Origin: JAAZNO01 sp012798275 | Lineage (GTDB): Bacteria > Chloroflexota > Anaerolineae > B4-G1 > SLSP01 | Direction: 5' to 3' | Assembly: GCA_035347995.1 (NCBI GenBank) | Contig: DAOPQD010000019.1 | Location: 1-47,234, forward strand | DNA: 47,234 nucleotides | Part shown: piece by piece, positions 23,738 to 30,695 of the stretch | Layout: each line of letters begins with the position of its first letter | How positions within the stretch are numbered: position 1 is the stretch's first letter | Translations under genes and position numbers: made by a program | The notes under the pieces: model-generated | What the model was told of the DNA's origin: nothing | The model's input: the letters and a program-made list of their open reading frames with translations, nothing else | Databases searched by the model: none

Positions 23738-24981
23738 TGCTCCGCATCCTCTCGGCTCCCGTCTTCTATGCCCTGGAGCTGACCCCCGCCTGCAACAATC
23801 GTTGCGCCGGCTGCTCCAACGGCTTTAGCGCGCGTGAACGCGCCACGCTGATGCCCTCTGACGTCCCGCCGTTGCGCGCGGAGGGCTGGCTGCGGGTGCT
23901 GGAGCAGCTCGCCCCGCACGCGCAGCGCCTCAAACTCACCGGCGGCGAGCCGACGCTGCACCCCGATTTCCCCACGCTGCTCGCCGCTATCGAATCCCGC
24001 GCCCTCGATTTCACCCTCTTCACCAATGCCCGCTGGACGGATCCGACGGCCCTCGTGCAGATCCTGCGGGAGTGCCCTCACCTCACCGGGCTATTGGTCT
24101 CCCTGCATGGCGCGACCGCTCGAACGCACGAGAGCTTCACCGGCGTGCCGGGATCGTTCGCCGAAACGCTCGCCAACGTAGAGCTGGCCATCACGCAAGG
24201 CCTCCCCGTGGCTTTCAGCACCGTGCTGACCGCCCCTAACCTCGCCGAACTGTCCGAGATCGTCTCGCTGGCGGAACGGCTTCGGGTTCGCAGCGTCGTC
24301 TTCAACCGCTACATGGGGGAATCCCTCCCCGGCCTCACACTCGATGAGACAGCCCTGGCGCAGGCGCTTTCACACATCGAAGCGCTGCGGAAAGCGGGCA
24401 AACCGGTGAAATACGGTAACTGCATCCCCCAATGCTTTGCTCCCAACAGCTCGCAAGGCTGCCTCGCCGGCGTCGCCTATGGCGCCATTGACCCGTGGGG
24501 GAATCTACGGCCTTGCACGCTTTCCAGCCTGCGGGCGGGCAACCTGCTCACCCAACCGTTAGAGGAAGTGTGGCATTCCCCCACCATGGAACGCTTCCGC
24601 GCCAGCATTCCGGCAGCGTGCCATCACTGTCACGCCTTTGCCGTCTGTCACGGCGGATGCAAGGCCCTGGCGCTGGAGCTGACGCTGCCGGCCGACCCTC
24701 TGGCGCGCCCTGGAGCGCCGGTTGAACTGCCAGCCCCTCCCGCCCTGCGCCTCAACCCCGCCTGGCGGCCAACCGCGCACTACCAAAGCCGCCCCGAAGC
24801 CTGGGGGCTTGTGCTGCTGCAGGGCAATCAGTTGCTGCCCCTGCACGCCGATGCGCGTCCCCTCCTTGAAACCCTCGATGGCCAGAAAACCGTCGGCGAA
24901 TTGCACGAAGCGTTCGGCCCGCCCATCCTCGCGCTGATGGGCGACCTGCTGCGTCACCACATGCTCAGCTTCACGTCCTGA
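23737..24981 (+). CDS. radical SAM/SPASM peptide-modifying enzyme with PqqD-like C-terminus
   Basis: This 414-residue enzyme has three recognisable parts. The radical SAM core begins with LELTPACNNRCAGC, whose Cys19, Cys23 and Cys26 (Cx3Cx2C) bind the SAM-cleaving 4Fe-4S cluster, followed by LKLTGGEPTLHPDF. The SPASM/twitch region holds GCLAG, AIDPWGNLRPC, AGNLL and the CHHCHAFAVCHGGC run (Cx2Cx5Cx3C) for auxiliary clusters. The last 70 residues (VLLQGNQLLPLHADARPLLE, then GQKTVGELHEAF) resemble a PqqD-type peptide-recognition domain. Such enzymes install thioether, carbon-carbon or epimer modifications on ribosomal peptides. The substrate is probably the 59-residue peptide encoded just upstream. 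A strong terminator follows. Confidence 0.85.
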   Translation: MLRILSAPVFYALELTPACNNRCAGCSNGFSARERATLMPSDVPPLRAEGWLRVLEQLAPHAQRLKLTGGEPTLHPDFPTLLAAIESRALDFTLFTNARWTDPTALVQILRECPHLTGLLVSLHGATARTHESFTGVPGSFAETLANVELAITQGLPVAFSTVLTAPNLAELSEIVSLAERLRVRSVVFNRYMGESLPGLTLDETALAQALSHIEALRKAGKPVKYGNCIPQCFAPNSSQGCLAGVAYGAIDPWGNLRPCTLSSLRAGNLLTQPLEEVWHSPTMERFRASIPAACHHCHAFAVCHGGCKALALELTLPADPLARPGAPVELPAPPALRLNPAWRPTAHYQSRPEAWGLVLLQGNQLLPLHADARPLLETLDGQKTVGELHEAFGPPILALMGDLLRHHMLSFTS

Positions 24982-25000
24982 CCCTGTCAGCTCGCAGTCA

Positions 25001-25036
25001 ACCGGGGGAGACCCATCACGCTCCCCCGGTCTTTTT
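25001..25036 (+). terminator. strong intrinsic terminator closing the caspase/NTPase/peptide locus
   Basis: ACCGGGGGAG (25001-25010) pairs perfectly with CTCCCCCGGT (25021-25030) around a 10-nt loop and is followed directly by CTTTTTG. It lies 20 bp after the radical SAM stop codon. Confidence 0.92.
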
Positions 25037-25182
25037 GTGTCAGAGCCGCGCTGTCCCCCTGTCACCTCCCCGCGAGAAGCTGTTATCCCCCGGTCAAGGA
25101 ACGGTCGGTCAATCCTGCTATCATACGAGAAAGCGAAAAAGCGGGAAGATGGAAAGGCAAGAGAGCAGAAGGGAGGACGGCG

Positions 25183-25851
25183 ATGGGGACCTTGCAGCAA
25201 CCGGCAAAAGCAGCCATCTTCGTGGATGCGGAGAACCAGACAGAAGGGATCGTGATCGCCTTGCTTCAGAGCCTCGCCCATCTCAACATCGTGGAATGTC
25301 ATGCCTTCGCCGATTGGCGCAACCCGCGCCTGACGTTGATCCGACAAGAGCTGGAGCGCTACGGATTTCAGTCGCACGCCGTCTATAGCGGCGAACGGCC
25401 GGGGGAACAGAAGGATCAGGCCGATCAAGCCATGGCCCACGCCGTGCGCGCTCTGCTGTGGCGCCGCCCCGAGGTCGAGGTCATCGTCCTGGTCACCGGC
25501 GATCACTATTTTGTAAGCCTGGTGAAGGAGCTGCAACGGCGCGGCAAAACAGTGTACGTCGCCGCCTCGCCCATGAGCGTGGCGCAGGAGCTCTACGCCC
25601 TGGCCCAGCAGTACCTCCCTTTGGGGCAGCTGGCCGGCTGGATTCGAGACCTGGACGTCCTCGAGCAGCGGAGCCGTCGCCTCACCCTGCACTTCGCCAC
25701 GCAGCGATCCAGCATCTCTGCCGAAAATTTGGAGCGTCTCATTAAGTGCGGGATCCTGCAAAAAAAGCAGTGCCCGACCCGCAACGGTTTCGAGGAGCGC
25801 ATTTTTCTGAATCGGCAAGCCAGGCAGGTGCAAATGGTTCTGAGCGCATAG
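25183..25851 (+). CDS. NYN domain (PIN-like) ribonuclease family protein
   Basis: This 222-residue protein has an N-terminal NYN/LabA-type PIN-like domain, a fold of metal-dependent ribonucleases. Acidic metal-site residues are visible in AAIFVDAENQTEG, EQKDQADQAMAHAV and LVTGDHYFVSLVKEL. The C-terminal 70 residues (from about LEQRSRRLTLHF) are a small helical, basic region that may bind RNA or a partner. GGAGGA precedes the ATG at 25183. The gene follows the strong terminator of the preceding locus by about 150 bp, so it is probably a separate unit. Substrate unknown. Confidence 0.8.
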   Translation: MGTLQQPAKAAIFVDAENQTEGIVIALLQSLAHLNIVECHAFADWRNPRLTLIRQELERYGFQSHAVYSGERPGEQKDQADQAMAHAVRALLWRRPEVEVIVLVTGDHYFVSLVKELQRRGKTVYVAASPMSVAQELYALAQQYLPLGQLAGWIRDLDVLEQRSRRLTLHFATQRSSISAENLERLIKCGILQKKQCPTRNGFEERIFLNRQARQVQMVLSA

Positions 25852-25877
25852 GCAGGCTCAAGGAAAGGAGGGTGACT

Positions 25878-25952
25878 ATGTCTCTCACCATGGTGATCGG
25901 CATGATAGTGTATCTCTCGGTCCTGCTGCGGCGTCGTTTCCGCCGTGAGTGA
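25878..25952 (+). CDS. 24-residue membrane peptide
   Basis: A tiny open frame has an excellent ribosome binding site, AAAGGAGG (25864-25871), six bases before the ATG. The peptide is one hydrophobic helix followed by a strongly basic end: MSLTMVIGMIVYLSVLL and then RRRFRRE. It lies 26 bp after the NYN gene and is probably co-transcribed with it. This is the form of a small single-pass membrane protein with a cytoplasmic basic tail, or of a type I toxin-like peptide. Nothing in the sequence decides between them, and no antisense RNA promoter was recognised. The 217 bp after it hold no other gene. Confidence 0.55.
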   Translation: MSLTMVIGMIVYLSVLLRRRFRRE

Positions 25953-26169
25953 CCCGAGTCCCTCACCGCTGAAAAGCATCCCCCCGCCTAAAACCCCGGC
26001 CCCAGGATGACCCTCATCCCCCGCGCCACGGGGTGCAGGAGAAATCCTCCGTGCCCCCGCGTGACCATTTTCCAGCCGTGAGAGGCGTTCTATGGCGCGG
26101 GGCGCACTTCACTTTAGGGGCAAATGGGCTAAAATAGGCCAAAAATTATCTGAGACAGGAGAGGAATTG

Positions 26170-27030
26170 ATGACCGTCCCTAAAATAGCTTTGGTCGCCG
26201 ATAGCACCTGCGATATCCCCGAGGCGCTGGTGGAACAGTACGGCATCGCCGTCATTCCCACCTATGTCATTTGGGGGGAGGAGCAATTCCGGGATCGCAT
26301 TGATCTGCAGGCACCGGAATTCTATCGCCGCCTGGAGACGGACCCCGTCTATCCGTCGTCATCCCATCCCACGCCGGGGGATTTTCTGGCCCTCTACCAG
26401 CGGCTATGCGACGAGGGAGCGACGGACATTGTGGTGCTCACCGTGAGCAGCGCTATGAGTGGCACCTGCAATGCGGCCCAGCAGGCCAGCGCCGGGGTCA
26501 GCGTGCCCGTCCACGTGATTGATTCGAAGGGGCCGACGATGTCGCTGGGCTGGCAAGTCCTGGCGGCAGCGCGCGCCCGCGAAGCCGGCGGCGATGTGAA
26601 AGCCGTGATCGCTGCCGCCGAGGACGCTCGCTCACGCATGGTCCAGCTGGTCTACATGGAATCTATCGAGTACCTCCACAAAGGCGGACGTATTGGCAAC
26701 GCCGTCAATTTGCTGGGGACACTGCTCAAAATCAAGCCCGTGGTCTACATTGATCACCACAGCGGCCTGGTGGAAGTGGAGACGGCGGTGCGGACGCGCA
26801 CGCGCGGCATCGAGACGCTTTACAAGGGATTTTTCAAACGGCTGGATACGAGTAAGCCGCTCCACGTCGCAGTGCTGCATGGCGACGTCCCAGAGGAGGC
26901 CGAAGCGCTGGCGGAGCGCATCCGGGAGGAGTTCCACCCCCAGGAGCTGCTGATCAACATCACCGGCCCGGTGCTCGGCATCAACACCGGCCCGCGGGCG
27001 CTGGCGCTGGCAGGGTACACCGAAGCATAG
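26170..27030 (+). CDS. DegV family fatty-acid-binding protein, copy C
   Basis: This is a third DegV protein, of 286 residues: LVADSTCDIPEALVEQYGI, YPSSSHPTPGDF, VSSAMSGTCNAAQQAS, VIDSKGPTMSLGWQ, YLHKGGRIGNAVNLLGTLL with KIKPVVYI, and ITGPVLGINTGP. It is clearly more divergent than the pair at 111-1830, so it is an older paralogue with probably a different ligand preference. I chose the ATG at 26170, preceded by CAGGAGAGGA. An in-frame start at 26092 adds 26 residues absent from the other two copies. It stands alone between the 24-residue peptide and the P-type ATPase. Confidence 0.9.
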   Translation: MTVPKIALVADSTCDIPEALVEQYGIAVIPTYVIWGEEQFRDRIDLQAPEFYRRLETDPVYPSSSHPTPGDFLALYQRLCDEGATDIVVLTVSSAMSGTCNAAQQASAGVSVPVHVIDSKGPTMSLGWQVLAAARAREAGGDVKAVIAAAEDARSRMVQLVYMESIEYLHKGGRIGNAVNLLGTLLKIKPVVYIDHHSGLVEVETAVRTRTRGIETLYKGFFKRLDTSKPLHVAVLHGDVPEEAEALAERIREEFHPQELLINITGPVLGINTGPRALALAGYTEA

Positions 27031-27053
27031 CGCCCCCTTCAAGGGGAACGATG

Positions 27054-27085
27054 GAGCGCGCGCACGTTGGTACGTGCGCGCGCTC
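27054..27085 (+). terminator. GC-rich hairpin after DegV copy C
   Basis: GAGCGCGCGCACGT (27054-27067) pairs perfectly with ACGTGCGCGCGCTC (27072-27085) around TGGT. It starts 24 bp after the stop codon. No T-run follows, so it may be a rho-independent terminator of weak form or an mRNA 3' stabiliser. Confidence 0.55.
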
Positions 27086-27166
27086 GTGTCCCTGGTCGTA
27101 ACTGTTCAGTCTAGCTCAAGGAGCCAGACAGCAATTAATGGATCTTTGCAGTTTGCAGCTTTCAGA

Positions 27167-27207
27167 TTTCCCCTCCCCACGGCGTATGGGCCGTTGGGGA
27201 GGGGAAA
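27167..27207. other. long imperfect hairpin in the gap before the P-type ATPase
   Basis: TTTCCCCTCCCCACGGC (27167-27183) pairs with 27190-27207 (GCCGTTGGGGAGGGGAAA) with one bulged base and a six-base loop. The 400-bp gap 27031-27430 otherwise holds the DegV terminator, the operator and promoter at 27360-27398, and no gene. Confidence 0.6.
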
Positions 27208-27359
27208 AAATAAAGGGGCAGGGGATAGGGGGCGAAGGCCGCATGGAGTACAAATTTGATTCTTTCAGCAGCTCCTGGGGAATCTACAGATTTTCATCGG
27301 TGGCTGGATCGTCACCTTGGGTAAAAGTTTTCAGACCAAAGGCAACTCCACCATATTGT

Positions 27360-27390
27360 ACGTTCTGTATTGACAGAACGTTAAGAACGT
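27360..27390 (+). promoter_or_regulatory. palindromic operator overlapping the P-type ATPase promoter
   Basis: ACGTTCTGT (27360-27368) and ACAGAACGT (27373-27381) form a perfect inverted repeat with a four-base spacer, covering the -35 hexamer. A third half-site, AGAACGT, follows at 27384-27390, nine bases after the same sequence at 27375-27381, inside the spacer of the promoter. A repressor bound here would block RNA polymerase. The GbsR/MarR-like gene downstream of the ATPase is the best candidate. Confidence 0.75.
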
Positions 27391-27398
27391 GCTATAAT
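27370..27398 (+). promoter_or_regulatory. consensus sigma-70-type promoter of the P-type ATPase gene
   Basis: Perfect TTGACA (27370-27375) and perfect TATAAT (27393-27398) are 17 bp apart. Transcription should start near 27405, about 26 nt before the ATG. A promoter this strong with an operator across it is typical of tight negative control. Confidence 0.92.
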
Positions 27399-27430
27399 GT
27401 GCGCTGAAAATCCAATCTCACGAGGTGAAC

Positions 27431-29887
27431 ATGTCCCTGACAACCCTCTCGAAAGGCCTCACCGCTGAAGAAGCGTTACAGCGTCAGCGCGAGTTTGGCC
27501 CCAACGCCCTACCGGAAGGCAAACGCGCCTCGGCCTGGAGCATCTTCTTCAATCAATTCAAGAATCCCCTCGTCTACGTCATCCTGGCCGCAGCGTTGAT
27601 TTCGCTGCTGATGCAGGAATTCAGCGATTTCATCATCATCATGATCGTCGTCCTCCTGGATTCCATTCTGGGCTTCATCCAGGAATACCAGGCGCAGCAG
27701 ACGTATACCGCACTCAAAGGGATGCTCAAGCCCACCACCACCGTCATCCGTGATGGAGAGCGGCAGGAAATCGAGGTGCGTGACCTCGTTCCGGGCGACC
27801 TCGTGCTGCTCAATGCGGGCGAGCGCATCCCCGGCGACGGCGAAATGCTCGAAGCGCTCAAACTGACGGTCGAAGAGGCCATTCTCACCGGCGAGAGCGA
27901 GCCGGTCAGCAAAACCACCGCGCCGGAACAGAATCAAGTCTTCATGGGCACCACCGTCCTCACGGGGCGGGGCTTGATGCGCGTGACCGCCACCGGAGCG
28001 CGCACGGAGCTGGGCCAGATTGCCACCAGCCTCCACGAGGAGATTGAGGCCAAGACACCCTTGCAGATTCGCCTGGAGGCCTTCAGCCGCACGCTCACCC
28101 GCCTGGTGCTGGCGATTACGGCCGCCATTTTGATCATCGGCCTGCTCTCGGGCCGACCCTTCCTCGAAATGCTGCGCGTCTCCATCATCCTGGCGATTGC
28201 GGCCATCCCCGAAGGCCTGCTCATCGCCGTGACGGTCATTCTGGTGCTGGGGATGCGGAAAATCCTCAAGCGCAATGGCCTGGTGAAGCGCTTGCTGGCG
28301 GTGGAAACGCTCGGCTCGGTGACGACGATCTGTACGGACAAAACCGGCACGCTCACGGAAGGCCGGATGAAGGTGACCCGCGTCGCCGTCAACGACCCTC
28401 AACGCGCGTTGGAGGTGATGGTGTACTGCAACGACCTCGAAGGCCCCGTGGACGCCGCGCTGTGGGAATACGCGCGCGCGCAGCTCAACTCCGATCCCCA
28501 GGAGCTGGTCACCCAAAGCGAACGCCTGGGCGAGGAGCTGTTCAGCAGTGAGACGAAGTTCATGATCGCCGCGCAGCGCGTCGCCGAGGGCACCGTCCAC
28601 TACCTCAAAGGAGCGCCCGAGATTGTGCTGAAGATGTGTGACGCGCCGGCGTCGCAGCAGGAGCACATCCTGGCGCAGGTGGAACAATGGGCCAGTGAAG
28701 GCTTGCGCTTGTTAGGGCTGGCCTACCGCCCGGATGGGATGTTGGGCGATCACACCGGTTATCGCTGGGTGGGGCTGCTCGCCATGGAAGATCCCATCCG
28801 CGAGGGGGTGCACGAGGCAATTCAGGTCGCAGCCCGCGCCGGCATCAAAGTCAAAATGATCACGGGCGACTATCGCAAGACTGCCGAGCGCATCGCCGGC
28901 ATGATCGGCCTGCTCACGGCTCCAGACCAGATTCTGGATGGCGATGAGCTGCGGACCCTCAGCGACGAGGAATTGACCGCCCGCGTGCCCGACATCAGCG
29001 TCTTTGCGCGCATCCGTCCGCAAGACAAACTCCGCATCGTGCGCGCCCTGCAGGCGCGGGGCGAGATCACGGCCATGATCGGCGACGGCGTCAACGACGC
29101 GCCGGCGCTCAAACGCGCCAACATCGGCGTCGTGGTGGGAGCCGCTACCGATGTGGCGAAGGAGACGGCCGATCTGATTCTGCTCGACAACAACTTCAAG
29201 ACCATCGTGGCGGCAATCGAAGAGGGGCGCATCATCTTCGAAAACATCCGCAAGGTCGTGGCCTACACGCTCTCCAACTCCTTCGCGGAAGTGCTCCTGG
29301 TCTTTGGGGCGATGCTGCTTGGCTGGCCGGCCCCCCTGCTGGTCGCACAAATCCTGTGGATTCACCTGATTTGCGACGGCCCTTCCGACATTGTGCTGGG
29401 CTTCGAGCCGAAGGAAGACGGGATTATGGAAGAACCGCCCAAGCCAGTGGACGAACCGGTGCTCAACTCCCTGGGCCTGTCGCTCATCGCCATCATCAGC
29501 ACGGTAAGCGCCGCCGTAGGGTTGACGCTCTTCGGACACTACTACCTGCAGCACCACAATCCGCTGGATGGGCGCAGCCTGATCTTCGCCAGCTTCGCCC
29601 TCAACTCCCTCATCTACATCTTTGCCTATCGCAGCTTGCGGCGCTCGATCTTCCACATGAACCCGCTGCGCATGAACCAGCCGCTGATCTGGGCCGTGCT
29701 TTCCGGCTTGCTCCTGGTCTTCCTGCCCTTCCTCATCCCCGGTCTGGGGAAAGTCATGGAAATCGCGCCCTTGCACCTGAATGACTGGCTGCTCGTCGCC
29801 GGCGTGGCGCTGGGATTGTTGGGCGTCGTCGAAATCGGCAAGTGGGCGACCAACAAACGCCGTTCCACGCAGCAGTCGGCACGGTAG
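27431..29887 (+). CDS. P-type cation-transporting ATPase
   Basis: This 818-residue membrane pump is of the P2-like (calcium/sodium-type) shape. Motifs in order: LTGES of the actuator domain (about 157-161), the M4 segment AAIPEGLLIAVTVIL, the phosphorylated Asp in CTDKTGTLTEG, KGAPE of the nucleotide domain, MITGDYRKTA, and MIGDGVNDAPALK of the P domain. M5 has SNSFAEVLLVF and M6 has LWIHLICDGPSDIVLGFEP. Ion-site motifs differ from SERCA-type pumps: PEGLL in place of PEGLP, and His in place of the Asn in M6 (LWIHL). The ion is therefore uncertain. I chose the ATG at 27431 with GAGGTG just upstream. A regulator gene follows 93 bp downstream. Confidence 0.9.
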   Translation: MSLTTLSKGLTAEEALQRQREFGPNALPEGKRASAWSIFFNQFKNPLVYVILAAALISLLMQEFSDFIIIMIVVLLDSILGFIQEYQAQQTYTALKGMLKPTTTVIRDGERQEIEVRDLVPGDLVLLNAGERIPGDGEMLEALKLTVEEAILTGESEPVSKTTAPEQNQVFMGTTVLTGRGLMRVTATGARTELGQIATSLHEEIEAKTPLQIRLEAFSRTLTRLVLAITAAILIIGLLSGRPFLEMLRVSIILAIAAIPEGLLIAVTVILVLGMRKILKRNGLVKRLLAVETLGSVTTICTDKTGTLTEGRMKVTRVAVNDPQRALEVMVYCNDLEGPVDAALWEYARAQLNSDPQELVTQSERLGEELFSSETKFMIAAQRVAEGTVHYLKGAPEIVLKMCDAPASQQEHILAQVEQWASEGLRLLGLAYRPDGMLGDHTGYRWVGLLAMEDPIREGVHEAIQVAARAGIKVKMITGDYRKTAERIAGMIGLLTAPDQILDGDELRTLSDEELTARVPDISVFARIRPQDKLRIVRALQARGEITAMIGDGVNDAPALKRANIGVVVGAATDVAKETADLILLDNNFKTIVAAIEEGRIIFENIRKVVAYTLSNSFAEVLLVFGAMLLGWPAPLLVAQILWIHLICDGPSDIVLGFEPKEDGIMEEPPKPVDEPVLNSLGLSLIAIISTVSAAVGLTLFGHYYLQHHNPLDGRSLIFASFALNSLIYIFAYRSLRRSIFHMNPLRMNQPLIWAVLSGLLLVFLPFLIPGLGKVMEIAPLHLNDWLLVAGVALGLLGVVEIGKWATNKRRSTQQSAR

Positions 29888-29980
29888 CGGCTTACAGGCA
29901 AAGACTGTGAGAAGTGGAGGGGGCATCGTCCCTCACTTCTCACGGTTCATCCATTTCTCCGAAAAAACAAGGGAACAACC

Positions 29981-30451
29981 ATGCCAGAACACTATTACGA
30001 AAAGCGACACTTCATTGAGGACATCAGCCTGTACTTCGAGCAGATGGGCATTCCCCGCATGGCCGGGCGCATCCTGGGCGTGCTCTTGATCTCCAACCCG
30101 CCGGAGCAATCCATCATGGATCTGTGCGAGACGCTGCAAGCCAGCAAGAGCGCCATCAGCACCAGCACCCGCCTGCTGGACGAGATGGGCCTGATCGAGC
30201 GTGCGCCCTCGCCCCTCCCCCGGCAGGTCTGTTACCGTTTCGCCCCCGGCGGGTGGGTCAGATTTATGCGCATGTACCTGCAGATGATGGCCTCCCTCCA
30301 TCAGGTCGCCGAACGCGGGCTGGAACTGCTCAAAGATGAAGAGCCGGCGCTGCGCGAGCGGTTGCAAGAAGCGCACGACATGTTTTCGTTGATCGAGGAT
30401 GAACTGCCTGCCCTGCTCAGTCATATCGAGGCGCAGCGGGGGATTGGGTAG
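29981..30451 (+). CDS. GbsR/MarR-like winged-helix transcriptional regulator
   Basis: This 156-residue protein resembles the GbsR branch of MarR regulators. An N-terminal helix precedes the winged helix: MAGRILGVLLISNPPEQSIM, then LCETLQASKSAISTSTRLLDEMGLIER (recognition helix SKSAISTSTRLL) and the wing PRQVCYRF. Long C-terminal helices would dimerise it. AAGGGA lies upstream of the ATG. GbsR-type proteins often repress transport or osmolyte genes. The gene follows the P-type ATPase on the same strand without an obvious terminator, so it would be expressed with the pump and could bind the palindrome at 27360-27381. That link is an inference from position. Confidence 0.82.
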   Translation: MPEHYYEKRHFIEDISLYFEQMGIPRMAGRILGVLLISNPPEQSIMDLCETLQASKSAISTSTRLLDEMGLIERAPSPLPRQVCYRFAPGGWVRFMRMYLQMMASLHQVAERGLELLKDEEPALRERLQEAHDMFSLIEDELPALLSHIEAQRGIG

Positions 30452-30646
30452 GCTGGATGCTGGATGCTGGATACTGGTTGCTGGATGCTGGATGCTGGAT
30501 GCTGGATACTGGTTGCTGGTTGCTGGATGCTGGTTGCTGGATACTGGTTGCTGGTTGCTGGATACTGGTTGCTGGTTGCTGGCTGCTGGATACTGGATAC
30601 TGGTTGCTGGAGGCTGGTTGCTGGTTGCTGGAGGCTGGTTGCTGGT
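30452..30646 (+). repeat. degenerate heptanucleotide tandem repeat
   Basis: About 28 units of seven bases, mainly TGCTGGA, TGCTGGT and TACTGGT, run without a break from one base after the regulator stop codon. Because the unit is 7 bp, all three frames on both strands stay open, which produces false reading frames here. It ends about 50 bp before the helicase start. Confidence 0.95.
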
Positions 30647-30660
30647 CACCAGGGAAGTGG

Positions 30661-30688
30661 TTGCAGCGCGATTTCTCTGTGTTACAAT
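30661..30688 (+). promoter_or_regulatory. leaderless-type promoter of the pcrA helicase gene
   Basis: TTGCAG (30661-30666) and TACAAT (30683-30688) are 16 bp apart. Seven bases separate the -10 hexamer from the ATG at 30696, so transcription should begin at the start codon. No ribosome binding site precedes the ATG. Confidence 0.65.
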
Positions 30689-30695
30689 GAGCGCC

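Noticed and set aside
25878..25952. Type I toxin-antitoxin assignment for the 24-residue peptide
   Set aside because: No antisense promoter or RNA could be recognised, so only the peptide is reported.
30452..30646. CRISPR array
   Set aside because: The units are seven bases with no spacers, and no cas gene is nearby.
30399..30695. Upstream extension of the pcrA frame through the heptamer array, including LDAGCW-type repeats
   Set aside because: The 7-bp repeat leaves all frames open. Helicase homology begins at 30696 and the promoter lies after the array.
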